A DNA stretch of 64,000 nt from Kofleriaceae bacterium (GTDB lineage: Bacteria > Myxococcota_A > Polyangia > Haliangiales > Haliangiaceae). The translations under genes were made by a program, and so were the position numbers. The DNA lies in assembly GCA_018057825.1 (NCBI GenBank), contig JAGPCY010000032.1, forward strand, positions 1-64,000, in the 5' to 3' direction. The notes beneath the pieces were generated by a model that searched no databases, was not told the DNA's origin, and worked only from the letters and a program-made list of their open reading frames with translations. Below, one piece after another: positions 8,601 through 16,812 of the stretch (position 1 is its first letter; each line of letters starts with the position of its first letter).

Positions 8601-9362
8601 GTGAAAGACCAGCTCCTGCTCCTGCTCGAACTGCAGACCATCGATCACAAGGTCCGCGAATTCGAGAACGCGCGCGCCGCGCTGCCCGGCCGCACCGCGA
8701 CCCTGCGCGCCGACCTGGCCAAGCTCGAGGCGATGCTCGACGTCGAGCGCCGCAAGCTGGTCGAGGTCGAGACCATGAAGCGCGACCACCAGGCGACGAT
8801 CAGCCGCGAGCAGGAGCTGTTGCGCACCGCCAAGTCCAAGCTGTCCGGGACCCGGACCGGCAAGGAGTTCCACGCGGCCACCCGCGAGGTCGAGTTCAAG
8901 CGCAAGGCGATCTCCGATCGCGAGAGCGAGCTCAAGCAGCTCACCGAGACCCTGGGGGCCTCGGGCGCGGCGATCGAGCAGCGCGACGGCGCCATCGCCG
9001 GCCTGCGCGAGCGGCTGGCCAGCGAGGAGGCCCAGGTCCAGACCTTGGCCGAGGAGCTCGACGCCAAGATCGCCGCGGTCACCGGCGGTCGCGCCGAGGT
9101 CCGGGCCAAGCTCGAGAAGGGCTGGCTCAAGACCTACGACTCGCTGATCGTCCGCGGCACCGCGGTGGCGCCGGTCGAGAACGGCGTGTGCCAGGGTTGC
9201 CGCGTGAAGATCCTGCCGCAGCAAGACAACAAGCTGGCCCGCCTCGAGACCATCGAGACCTGCGAGCGCTGCGGCCGCATCATCTACCGCAAGGAGATGC
9301 TCGCGCCGCCGGCCGAGGCTGCGCCGTCGGCTGAGGCCGCGCCGTCGCCAGCCGCCGAGTGA
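8601..9362 (+). CDS. Coiled-coil protein with C4 zinc ribbon (CT398-like)
   Basis: This 253-residue cytoplasmic protein is almost entirely heptad-patterned helix for residues 1-180 (LELQTIDHKVREFENARA onward). It ends in a four-cysteine zinc ribbon, CQGC and CERC about 30 residues apart, then an Ala/Glu/Pro tail. This is the arrangement of the widespread C4-type zinc-ribbon family typified by chlamydial CT398, members of which have been linked to sigma-54 and secretion partners; no role can be fixed here. It starts 40 bases after the tRNA. Confidence 0.85.
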   Translation: MKDQLLLLLELQTIDHKVREFENARAALPGRTATLRADLAKLEAMLDVERRKLVEVETMKRDHQATISREQELLRTAKSKLSGTRTGKEFHAATREVEFKRKAISDRESELKQLTETLGASGAAIEQRDGAIAGLRERLASEEAQVQTLAEELDAKIAAVTGGRAEVRAKLEKGWLKTYDSLIVRGTAVAPVENGVCQGCRVKILPQQDNKLARLETIETCERCGRIIYRKEMLAPPAEAAPSAEAAPSPAAE

Positions 9363-9402
9363 ACCGACCCTGGGCGGCGGCGGCCGGTGACGGGCGGCGC
9401 GG

Positions 9403-10176
9403 TCACGCCGCCGAGAGCTGGCCGTAGCGACCGCGCCGCAGGTTGCGCTTGATGATCACCGCCTCGCGGATGACCTTCCACATGTCCTTCCACGGCGACA
9501 CCCGCGACCGCTGATCGTCGGTCCAGAGCACGCCGCACTCGCGAACCTCGTAGCCGCGCCGCTTGGCGATCGCCAGCACCTCGAGGTCGAAGGCCCAGCC
9601 GTCGATCGTCGCGCGCGAGAACAGGTCGACCGCGGCGCGATCGGTGAAGGCCTTGAAGCCGCACTGGGTGTCGCGCACGCCCGGCACCAGGGTCCGCTGG
9701 ATCACCTGGTTGCACAGCCGGCTCCACAGCCGGCGGTACAGCGGCTGGGTGTGGGCGCTTGCGCCGGCGACGTAGCGCGAGCCGATCGCGACGTCGGAGC
9801 CGTCGGCGACCGCGGCCAGGAGCTTGGGCAGCTCGGTCGCCGGCATCGAGCCGTCGGCGTCGCACATCACCCGGATCCGGCCGCGCGCGCCGAGCATGCC
9901 GAGCCGCACCGCCGAGCCCTTGCCGCGGTTCGGCTTCGACGCGATCACGCGGAGCTGCGGCAGGCGCTCGGCGGCGATCCGCTCGCACAGCGCGACCGTG
10001 CCGTCGCGCGAGCCGTCGTCGACCACGACCAGCTCCCAGGTGCCGGGGAAGTCGGCCAGGAACGCCGCGGTGGCGTCGAGGGTCGGCGCGATCCGCAGCT
10101 CCTCGTTGTAGGCGGGGATGATGATCGAGAGGTCGAGGTCCGAGGTCGAGGTCGAGGTCGAGGTCGAGGTGGTCAT
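9403..10176 (-). CDS. Glycosyltransferase family 2 (polyprenyl-phosphate sugar transferase type)
   Basis: This 257-residue GT-A enzyme resembles dolichyl/undecaprenyl-phosphate mannose or glucose synthases. Motifs visible are LSIIIPAYNEELRI (donor site), VVVDDGSRDGT, NRGKGSAVRLGM, the metal-binding CDADGS and the acceptor-side DTQCGFKAF. No C-terminal membrane helices are present. The ATG at 10176 gives an N-terminus with a Thr-Ser repeat (TTSTSTSTSTS) encoded by GAGGTC hexamers, unusual for this family. The gene is 55 bases downstream of a GtrA-like gene, a pairing typical of lipid-linked sugar synthesis and flipping for cell-surface glycan modification. Confidence 0.88.
   Translation of the reverse strand: MTTSTSTSTSTSDLDLSIIIPAYNEELRIAPTLDATAAFLADFPGTWELVVVDDGSRDGTVALCERIAAERLPQLRVIASKPNRGKGSAVRLGMLGARGRIRVMCDADGSMPATELPKLLAAVADGSDVAIGSRYVAGASAHTQPLYRRLWSRLCNQVIQRTLVPGVRDTQCGFKAFTDRAAVDLFSRATIDGWAFDLEVLAIAKRRGYEVRECGVLWTDDQRSRVSPWKDMWKVIREAVIIKRNLRRGRYGQLSAA
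10128..10170 (-). repeat. Coding hexamer repeat (Thr-Ser/Asp-Leu) at the start of the glycosyltransferase
   Basis: Tandem GAGGTC hexamers on the plus strand (GACCTC in the gene's sense) encode alternating Thr-Ser and then Asp-Leu at residues ~3-15. Length changes by whole units would stay in frame. It is the only clear hexamer array of this kind inside a well-supported coding sequence of the window. Confidence 0.75.
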
Positions 10177-10231
10177 GGTGAGGCTCCGAGGGAAACGGCG
10201 GTAGAGGCCGAGGCAGACGAGGGGTGGTGGT

Positions 10232-10672
10232 TCACGCCGAGGCGAAGACCAGGCGGCGCTGGGCCGGGTAGCTCCAGCAGACGAAGATGACGGCCGCACA
10301 CACGACCTTCGCGGTCAGGTACGGCAGGTGGGCGCGGTCGCAGGCCAGGTGCATCGCGCCCGCCATCAAGATCGCGCTGCCGAGCGCGACCCCGGCGAAG
10401 GCCAGGACCTGGCGCAGGTCGGCGCGGCTGCGATCGCGAAACGCGACGTACTTGTTGGCGACGAAGCACAGCCCGGCGCCGGCGATCGCGCCGACGAAGG
10501 CGGCCAGCGCGACCGGGATGCCGCGGTTGAGTAGCGCCGCCAGGACGACGACGTCGATCGCGGTGCCGGCCAGGCCGCCGATCGCGGCGCCGGCGGCCGG
10601 GCCGAGGCGCCGGTGGAGGTGACGGGGAAGCTGGTGAAGCGGGGGCACGTCTGGGCATAGAGCACCCGGCAT
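10232..10672 (-). CDS. GtrA-like membrane protein
   Basis: This 146-residue protein has four predicted membrane helices (GAAIGGLAGTAIDVVVLAAL; VALAAFVGAIAGAGLCFVA; VLAFAGVALGSAILMAGAM; LTAKVVCAAVIFVCWSY). The loop motif NKYVAFRDRS is characteristic of the GtrA family, thought to move lipid-linked sugars across the membrane. The first ~25 residues before the first helix are Pro/His-rich and the true start might lie slightly inside. Its downstream neighbour is the family-2 glycosyltransferase, which supports a shared role in surface glycan decoration. Confidence 0.82.
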   Translation of the reverse strand: MPGALCPDVPPLHQLPRHLHRRLGPAAGAAIGGLAGTAIDVVVLAALLNRGIPVALAAFVGAIAGAGLCFVANKYVAFRDRSRADLRQVLAFAGVALGSAILMAGAMHLACDRAHLPYLTAKVVCAAVIFVCWSYPAQRRLVFASA

Positions 10673-10893
10673 GCCAGTGGTTGGACCATCGGACTTTCGC
10701 GGGCTTGCTCGCGAACGGCCTGATGAAGCGTCGACAGCGCGTGACGGGGTTCGTCACCTACACGCGGTAAACGGCTGCAATTGCTAGTGCATCAGGTCCT
10801 TCGCAGCCACCGGCGCCACGCACCGTATTACTGCGCGGCCTGGCGGCGCCGGAGCGCTGTCACATCGGGCGCCGGCCCGGGCACCGCCGCCGT

Positions 10894-13026
10894 ATGCGCG
10901 ACGCCCGATGGCCCTTCGATTCCCCGGACGCCCAGGACCCACGAGCCGGGGGCGTCGCGGCGGGCCGGCGCTCTCTGACCGAACGCCTCGGGGAGCCCAG
11001 GCGCCGCCGCGGTCAACCGTTGCCGGCCGCGGCGCGGACGCAGTTCGAGGCGTCCCTCGGCACCGACCTCGGGGCGGTCCAGGTCCACGACGATCCCGCG
11101 AGTCACGCCGCCGCCGCCGCGCTCGACGCGCAGGCGTTTGCGGTCGGCGACGACGTCCACTTCGCCGCCGGCGCGTATCAGCCCGACGATCCGTTTGGTC
11201 AGCATCTCCTGGCCCACGAGGTCGCGCACACCGCGCAGCAGCGCGGCGCCGCGCCGATCGGCCAGGCCAAGGCCGCGGCGAGCTCGCCTGGGGACGCCGC
11301 CGAGGTCGAGGCCGATCGCGCCGCCGACGCGATGGTGCTCGGGCTTCCGGCGACGGTCAGCCCGCTCGGTCGCGCCGCCGTCCAGCGCAACACCGGGCCT
11401 GGGGCGACGCCGGTCGCGGCCGCCAGCGCTGCCGCGGCGCCCACCGCGGCCGCGGTCAGCGGCGACGAGGCCGCGCCGGTCAAGCTGCCCGAGGCCGGCG
11501 CCCTCGGCATCACGTTCTCGTCGAGCGAGCGGCAGATGCAGCTCGACGTCGACGATCTGCGCTCGCTCGATCTCGGCCGCGGTCGGCTCCTGACCGAGCC
11601 GCTCCCGGTCGGCGAGTTCCTGACGCTCCAGGCCGAGCTCGGCGCCGACGCGCCGATGACGTTGACCAAGCCGACCTTCACGCTGTCGCCGGTGGTCGGG
11701 ACGATCAGCGCAAGCGAGGTCGAGCGCGCGCGGACGCGCGACGCCCAGGTGTCGACCGCGGGCCGGATCGCCGGTGGGATCGCCGCGGCGCACGGCGGCG
11801 TCCTCGGCGGCTTGCTGGCGCCGCTGGTCGGCCGCGATCCGATCTCCGGCGCACGCGACGCCGGGGCCGCCGCCGGCGGCGCGGTCACCGGGCTCCTGCA
11901 GCAGTACGCCGGCGAGCGTCACCTGTGCGCCCGCCTCGATCAGGGCGAGGTCCGCGCCGATCTCGGCCTAGTCTACAACCCGTACGTCGCGCTCAACCTG
12001 TCGGCCACCGGGCTGTCGTGGCTGGCCAACGCCCATGCCTGGCTCCAGACCCACTTGACCTTGAGCGCGACCGCCGCCGCTAGCCTGGCCGGCAGCGAGC
12101 TGCGGCTGGTGTTCCGCGATGGCACGCTCCAGCGCACCGAGTTCACCTTGCGGCCGGCGATGCGGTTCGCGCTCACCCTCGCGGGTCACGCTGGGCTGCA
12201 GATCGGCGCCACGCTGCTGCCGATCCTGTCGGGCCCGGGCGTGCCCCACGTCGACGAGGGCGCGCTCCAGGGCAACCTGATCTTGCCGCCGTTCGAGCTC
12301 GGCACGATCACCGCCGAGGTCAACGCCGGCACCGAGCTGGCGCTGTCGAAGGGCTCGCCGCTCCACGTGCTGCGGCGCGCGGTGTCGTTCCCGGCGCGGA
12401 CCGCCCGCGATCAGTTCTCGGCCCAGCTCCGGGCCAGCGCCGGGCGGATGCCGCTGCGGCGCCAGCGCGGTGGCCTCGATCGCCAGAGCCGCACCGGACG
12501 GACCCAGGCCGACGCGATCCCGATGATCTGGGCCAAGCCGTTCTCGGCCTACCCCGACTACCTGACCTGGGAGCCGATGAGCACCACCGGCCGGCGCCGC
12601 ATCCCGAAGTGGCCCTTCAACCATCACAGCGCGGGCTGGGAGGCCGGGCCGAGCATGGGCGTCGACAGCTTCCCCGCGGTCGGCACCCGGGTGCTCCGGA
12701 CCGGCACCTCCGGCGATCGACCGGGCGTGGCGCGCTGGCGCGCCGAGGCCGAGCGTCACCGCGTCGATCTCTCGGCGCTCGGCTATGACGTCGACATCGA
12801 TCACGTCCTCGATCTCGAGTTCGGCGGCGAGGACGAGGCCCACAACCTGTGGCCCCTCGAGCGCAGCAGCAACCGCGCCGCCGGCAACCACAACAAGCAG
12901 CGGGTGTGGTGGTCGCCCAGCCCGGGCGAGGCGCCGCGCCGCAACATGATCCTCGGCACGCCCTACAATCTGTGGTTCGAGATCGACCGCATCGACTCCG
13001 GCCTGCGCGCCGACGACGGCGGTTGA
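10894..13026 (+). CDS. DUF4157 protein with C-terminal HNH-like nuclease domain (polymorphic-toxin-like)
   Basis: This 710-residue protein begins with a disordered basic/Pro region, then a DUF4157 domain at ~residues 45-125: FEASLGTDLGAVQVHDD, an AFAVGDDVHF segment and the zinc-protease-like HEVAHTAQQ (His108, Glu109, His112). DUF4157 is common in proteins linked to extracellular contractile injection systems. A long middle region of ~450 residues is unrecognised. The last ~80 residues carry VDIDHVLDLEFGG (His637), then HNLWPLERSSNRAAG, the typical pattern of HNH/endonuclease-VII-like toxin tips. No signal peptide is visible. No eCIS sheath or tube genes and no obvious immunity gene are adjacent. 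Nuclease activity is inferred from motif only. Confidence 0.75.
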   Translation: MRDARWPFDSPDAQDPRAGGVAAGRRSLTERLGEPRRRRGQPLPAAARTQFEASLGTDLGAVQVHDDPASHAAAAALDAQAFAVGDDVHFAAGAYQPDDPFGQHLLAHEVAHTAQQRGAAPIGQAKAAASSPGDAAEVEADRAADAMVLGLPATVSPLGRAAVQRNTGPGATPVAAASAAAAPTAAAVSGDEAAPVKLPEAGALGITFSSSERQMQLDVDDLRSLDLGRGRLLTEPLPVGEFLTLQAELGADAPMTLTKPTFTLSPVVGTISASEVERARTRDAQVSTAGRIAGGIAAAHGGVLGGLLAPLVGRDPISGARDAGAAAGGAVTGLLQQYAGERHLCARLDQGEVRADLGLVYNPYVALNLSATGLSWLANAHAWLQTHLTLSATAAASLAGSELRLVFRDGTLQRTEFTLRPAMRFALTLAGHAGLQIGATLLPILSGPGVPHVDEGALQGNLILPPFELGTITAEVNAGTELALSKGSPLHVLRRAVSFPARTARDQFSAQLRASAGRMPLRRQRGGLDRQSRTGRTQADAIPMIWAKPFSAYPDYLTWEPMSTTGRRRIPKWPFNHHSAGWEAGPSMGVDSFPAVGTRVLRTGTSGDRPGVARWRAEAERHRVDLSALGYDVDIDHVLDLEFGGEDEAHNLWPLERSSNRAAGNHNKQRVWWSPSPGEAPRRNMILGTPYNLWFEIDRIDSGLRADDGG

Positions 13027-13056
13027 TCGCCCGCGCCGGGCGCGCCGCGCGCCGCG

Positions 13057-14019
13057 CTACCGGCCGCAGCCGAAGTCGTCTTCGCCCAGGGCCGGGCGCG
13101 CCAGGACGACCGCGCCGCTGCCGTCGGCTGCCATGACCTGGAGGTGCGGCGCCCCGGCGACGTAGCGCAGGGTGACGAGGCGGCCATCGGCCAGGGCGCA
13201 CGGCGCGTGATCGTCGTCGACGTCGGCCGGGGTCAGGCGGACCGGGCCGCCCGCGCTGGCGCGCCAGATCGCGACCCCGTCCCAGTCGGCCTCGAAGACC
13301 AGGCCGTCGGCGGTCGGGCTACCGTGGTGGAGCGGCCCGCGGCTGGTCACCGACGCCGGCGCGTCGTCGGGGCTGATCGCGATCGTCACCGCGCCGCCGG
13401 CGAGCTCGACCGCGCACAAGCTGCCGCCGGGGCCGGCGTTGGCCTCAGGGCCGCAGTCGACGACCAGGCCGGCGCCGTCGAGCGTCAGGCGCGGCGTGTC
13501 GTTCCACGGGTGGGGCGAGGCCGCGGTGACCGCGACCGGCGTCGACCAGCCATCGACGGTGCGATCGGTGCGGAACACGTCGCGGTCGTGGCCGGCGCCG
13601 GTGGCCGCGAAGTACACGGTCGCGCCACCGTCGGCGATCGCGGCGCGGTTGTCGGCGTAGTCGATCGGCGCGCCCCCCGGCGCGAGGAGCGCGGCGGCGC
13701 CGGGGTCGGCGATCGGCGCGACCGCCAGGCACGCCGAGGTCGGGCAGCCGAGGTCGGCGGTCTCGAACACCAGCCAGGCGCCGTCGGGCGACAGGTTCGG
13801 GCGGCGCTCCGGGCCGAGGTCGCCGGTCGGCGCCAGGGCCGCTGACAGCGAGGTCGGCGTCGCGCCGGCGGTGGCCGCGACGCGGTAGAGCGAACCGCCG
13901 TCGACGTAGACCACATGACCGGGGTCGTCGGGATCGATCGGATCGGGGGACGGCGCGACGACCTCACCACAGGCGGCGGACAGGGCGAGGGGCGCGAGCA
14001 AGAACGAGCGTGGGGGCAT
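13057..14019 (-). CDS. TolB/WD40-like beta-propeller lipoprotein
   Basis: This 320-residue protein has a signal peptide and lipobox (LSAAC) and then an Asp/Pro linker. The body contains repeated propeller blades of the PD40/TolB kind: NLSPDGAWLVFETAD, IADGGATVYFAATG, RLTLDGAGLVVDCG and GSPTADGLVFEADW. It is therefore a probable periplasm-facing or surface lipoprotein with a binding role, ligand unknown. It is convergent with the DUF4157 gene (30 bases between stops) and lies downstream of the sigma-factor pair on the same strand. Confidence 0.75.
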   Translation of the reverse strand: MPPRSFLLAPLALSAACGEVVAPSPDPIDPDDPGHVVYVDGGSLYRVAATAGATPTSLSAALAPTGDLGPERRPNLSPDGAWLVFETADLGCPTSACLAVAPIADPGAAALLAPGGAPIDYADNRAAIADGGATVYFAATGAGHDRDVFRTDRTVDGWSTPVAVTAASPHPWNDTPRLTLDGAGLVVDCGPEANAGPGGSLCAVELAGGAVTIAISPDDAPASVTSRGPLHHGSPTADGLVFEADWDGVAIWRASAGGPVRLTPADVDDDHAPCALADGRLVTLRYVAGAPHLQVMAADGSGAVVLARPALGEDDFGCGR

Positions 14020-14073
14020 GCCTGGTCGTGCCCCGGTCGCCGGCGATCGTGACCGGCCGCGAGCGCTGCGCGA

Positions 14074-14670
14074 TCACTCGGGCTCGACCAGGCCGCGGGC
14101 CAGCGCCAGCTCGCGGATCCGGGCCTTCACCCGCTCGAACCGCTTGCGGGCGGTGGTCGCGACCTTGTCCAGATCGTCGCCGTCGTCGGCGATCACCTCG
14201 GCGACGTCGCGCCACGGCAGCTCGCGATCGACCCGCAGGATCAAGAGCTCCTGGTCCTCGGCCGGTAGCTCGGCGCGCAGGTCCGCCAGGCGATCGCGGA
14301 CCCGTCCCAGGTGCGGCAGCGAGGTCTGGCGGATCTCGGCCGCCAGGCGGCCCAGCTCCGAGGCCTGGGACAGCGGGATCAGATCGTCGCGGCGGCGGCG
14401 GGTCGCGCGCGCCAGCGACCGCCGGGCCAGGACGTAGAGCCAGGTGCGCAACGACGAGCGGCCAGCGAACTGCGGCAGGCTGCGCCAGATCTTGGCGCCC
14501 AGGACCGCCCAGGCGTCGTCGGCGTCGGCCGGGTTGCGCGCCAGCGCGAACAGGAACCCGTAGAGCTCGCCGCCCCAGCGCCGCAGCACTGCCGCGGTCG
14601 CCGCCTCGTGCTCGCCGCGCGAGACCAGCGCCAGCACCGCGGTCTCGGCGGGATCGATCGCGTCGGTCAT
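14074..14670 (-). CDS. RNA polymerase sigma-70 family factor (ECF-like)
   Basis: This 198-residue factor has region 2 at about residues 25-85 (GELYGFLFALARNPADADDAW, FAGRSSLRTWLYVLARRSLA) and region 4 at ~130-185 (LPAEDQELLILRVDRELPWRDVAEV). It should direct RNA polymerase to a small regulon. Its ATG overlaps the stop of the upstream winged-helix gene by four bases (ATGA), so the two are translated together and the upstream protein may control it. No anti-sigma factor with a membrane segment is adjacent, unlike many ECF operons. Confidence 0.85.
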   Translation of the reverse strand: MTDAIDPAETAVLALVSRGEHEAATAAVLRRWGGELYGFLFALARNPADADDAWAVLGAKIWRSLPQFAGRSSLRTWLYVLARRSLARATRRRRDDLIPLSQASELGRLAAEIRQTSLPHLGRVRDRLADLRAELPAEDQELLILRVDRELPWRDVAEVIADDGDDLDKVATTARKRFERVKARIRELALARGLVEPE

Positions 14671-15326
14671 CGCGCGCGCCGCGTGGCGGCGGTGGCCGGC
14701 CCGCGGTTGCCCTTGCCCGGCGTCCGTTTCTTGAGCGCGGCCTTCTCCGACGAGCTCGACCGCGAGCGCGAGCCGTCGGCGGCGCGGCGGGCGCCGCCGG
14801 CGCGCAGCTCGTCGACGATGCGCCGGCCGCGCCGGGTCAGGGCGTGGGGCCGGAGGCGATCGTTGCCGTCGGGCGCCGCCAGGCCGGCGACCAGGCCGGC
14901 CGCGCGCAGGGCCGCCAGGGCCCGGCTCGCGCTCGACTTGTGACGGCCCATGGTCTGGGCGACCTCGGTCGGGGTCTCGGCGCCCTCGGCCAGCGCGAGG
15001 AGCGCGCTCTTGTAGGGCTCGGTCTTGGCGTAGTGCAGGATCTCGCGCTCGGTCTCCTCCTCGCCTAACTCGGCCTGGTAGGAGCGGACCAGATCCTCGA
15101 CCGCGGTCAGGTAGCCGGCGGAGAACGCGTCGTCATCGGTGGCGGTGGCCCGCGCCCGGGCCACCGGCGGGCGCTTGCCGGCGTCGGCCAGCGCGTCCAT
15201 CGTCCGCGCCAGGTGGTCGAGGCGGCGGCGGGTCAGCTCGAGCCCGAGCGAGCTGCCCAGGGCGCGCAGCCGCTGCACGTCGGTGGGCGCGGCCTCGAAC
15301 CAGGCGATCAGCTCGGTGAACTCCAT
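14667..15326 (-). CDS. Winged-helix (MarR-like) DNA-binding protein coupled to sigma factor
   Basis: This 219-residue protein has a helical N-terminal half. A winged helix-turn-helix lies at ~110-175 (PYKSALLALAEGAETPTEVAQTMGRHKSSASRALAALRAAGLV, shown here in separate helices in the protein), then a basic Ser/Arg/Lys-rich tail. The start at 15326 is fixed by a strong Shine-Dalgarno (GGAGGAGAGG on the minus strand, 15331-15340). The stop overlaps the sigma-factor ATG by four bases. A perfect palindrome and a second half-similar site sit just upstream (15354-15375), suggesting autoregulation. The role of the basic tail is unknown. Confidence 0.75.
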   Translation of the reverse strand: MEFTELIAWFEAAPTDVQRLRALGSSLGLELTRRRLDHLARTMDALADAGKRPPVARARATATDDDAFSAGYLTAVEDLVRSYQAELGEEETEREILHYAKTEPYKSALLALAEGAETPTEVAQTMGRHKSSASRALAALRAAGLVAGLAAPDGNDRLRPHALTRRGRRIVDELRAGGARRAADGSRSRSSSSEKAALKKRTPGKGNRGPATAATRRAR

Positions 15327-15353
15327 GGCACCTCTCCTCCAAGCTAACGGCAC

Positions 15354-15375
15354 CGCAACGGTTGCGCAATGGTTG
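15354..15375. promoter_or_regulatory. Candidate operator of the wHTH/sigma operon
   Basis: CGCAACGGTTGCG at 15354-15366 is a perfect 13-base palindrome. GCAATGGTTG at 15366-15375 repeats GCAACGGTTG (15355-15364) with one change, 11 bases (about one helical turn) further on. The pair lies 13 bases upstream of the winged-helix gene's Shine-Dalgarno, in the most AT-rich stretch nearby. A MarR-like dimer binding here to control its own operon is inferred. Confidence 0.5.
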
Positions 15376-15438
15376 TTGGGGCGCGAAACGGTGAAATCGT
15401 GGTGGGCCGGCTCACCGTCGCGGGCGGCGCAGGCCGGC

Positions 15439-16791
15439 TCACGGCGGATCCGGGCGCAGCGACAGCAGCAAGCACACCGGCGGGGTGACCTCGGAGCGCC
15501 GCACGACCTCGGTCAAAGCCCACGGCACCGGCCGCGACACGATCGCGACCGCGGCGTCCTCGTGCTCGGCGCCGCGCGGATCGACCTGGTTGACGATCAC
15601 GCAGGTGCCCTGGGTGGCGCCGGTCAGTCCGACCGCGTCGGTCTCGAAGACCGCGGTGCGCTCGGTCATCGCCGGGACGATCACCAGGGCCGGCCGGGCC
15701 GCGGATAGGAGCGCGTGGGCGCCGGGCGACAGGAAGTCCTTGCAGATGAGGACCGCGACCGACCACGCGAACCGACCGCTGCCGTCGATCGCGCCGCGCA
15801 TCGCCAGGCGGGCCGGCGCGCTGGCGATGCCCTCGACCATGTCGCCGAGGACGAACGGGTTGAACTTGTCGGCGGTGAAGCGGTCGTCGCCGAACAGCGC
15901 GGTGGCGCGGTTGCGCGGCTGGCCGTCGACGACGCCGTGGAAGGTGCCGGCCACGACCAGCGGGCGGTGGCGGGCGGTCGCGATCTCGGCCGCGACCTCG
16001 GCCAGGGTCGCCTGATCGACCGCCAGCTCGGGGAAGACCACGATCGCGGCCTCGGCCGACAGCGCCTCGCCCAGGAGCGCGTGGACGTCGGCCGCGGCCC
16101 GCGCCGGGTCGCGCGGCCGCACGCCGAAGAACCGGCCACGCGCGCGATCGACATCCCAGGTCAGCTCGGTGAGCGGGGCGGCCACCGGCAGGCAGACCGC
16201 GATCGCGGCGCCGCCGTCGGGCATCGCCAGCCCGCCGTCGAGATCGAGCCACAGCTCGACGCCGTCGGCGTCGGGGGCCAGGGCCAGTCGCGCGGTGCGA
16301 TCGATCGGCAGGTCGCGGACGTCGGGGTGAGTGGTCAGGTGCCGACCGAAGAGGTCGCGCAGGGCTGGCGCGCCGAGCGGGAACGGCTCGCCCGGTGGGA
16401 CCCGCCACTGCCGGCGCTCGCGGAAGGCCGCGACGAACCGGTGGCCGATCGCGTCGTCGAGGGCGTCGGCGCACACCCGGGCCACCAGCACCGCGGCGAT
16501 GTCGGGGCGCTCGGGCAGGCTGGCGTGCAGCCGTCCCCACAGGATCTCGAGCGGGGTGCGGTCGCCGAGCTGCCCCAGGGTGCACACCGTCAGCCGCACG
16601 ACGCCATCGATCGCGTCGGCCAGGGTCGTGCGCCAGCCGGCGATCGAGCGATCGATGCCGGCCGAGCGAGCCTCGCGCAGCGCGCCGGCGTGGCGGCGGA
16701 CGAAGCGCAGGAAGCACGCGGTCAGGCGGTCGAGGGGCTGCGGCTCGGATGGGCCGAGCTCGGCGAGCCAGGCGGACAGCGGCGGGGCCAT
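15439..16791 (-). CDS. Carbon-nitrogen hydrolase (nitrilase-fold) protein
   Basis: This 450-residue protein has an unrecognised N-terminal ~190 residues. The C-terminal half resembles the nitrilase superfamily: IVVFPELAVDQ supplies the catalytic Glu, VAGTFHGVVDGQPRNRATALFG lies where the Lys loop is expected, and SVAVLICKDFL carries the nucleophilic Cys. Members cleave or transfer amide/nitrile groups; the substrate is unknown. The Lys position is less certain because the loop is Arg-rich. It is single on the minus strand, between the 5'-nucleotidase gene and the operator of the wHTH gene. Confidence 0.75.
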   Translation of the reverse strand: MAPPLSAWLAELGPSEPQPLDRLTACFLRFVRRHAGALREARSAGIDRSIAGWRTTLADAIDGVVRLTVCTLGQLGDRTPLEILWGRLHASLPERPDIAAVLVARVCADALDDAIGHRFVAAFRERRQWRVPPGEPFPLGAPALRDLFGRHLTTHPDVRDLPIDRTARLALAPDADGVELWLDLDGGLAMPDGGAAIAVCLPVAAPLTELTWDVDRARGRFFGVRPRDPARAAADVHALLGEALSAEAAIVVFPELAVDQATLAEVAAEIATARHRPLVVAGTFHGVVDGQPRNRATALFGDDRFTADKFNPFVLGDMVEGIASAPARLAMRGAIDGSGRFAWSVAVLICKDFLSPGAHALLSAARPALVIVPAMTERTAVFETDAVGLTGATQGTCVIVNQVDPRGAEHEDAAVAIVSRPVPWALTEVVRRSEVTPPVCLLLSLRPDPP

Positions 16792-16812
16792 GGTCGAGGC
16801 TCTCGGGGCGGG

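Noticed and set aside
10894-13026. Part of a complete contractile injection system
   Set aside because: No sheath, tube, baseplate or ATPase genes lie next to it; only the DUF4157 domain points that way.
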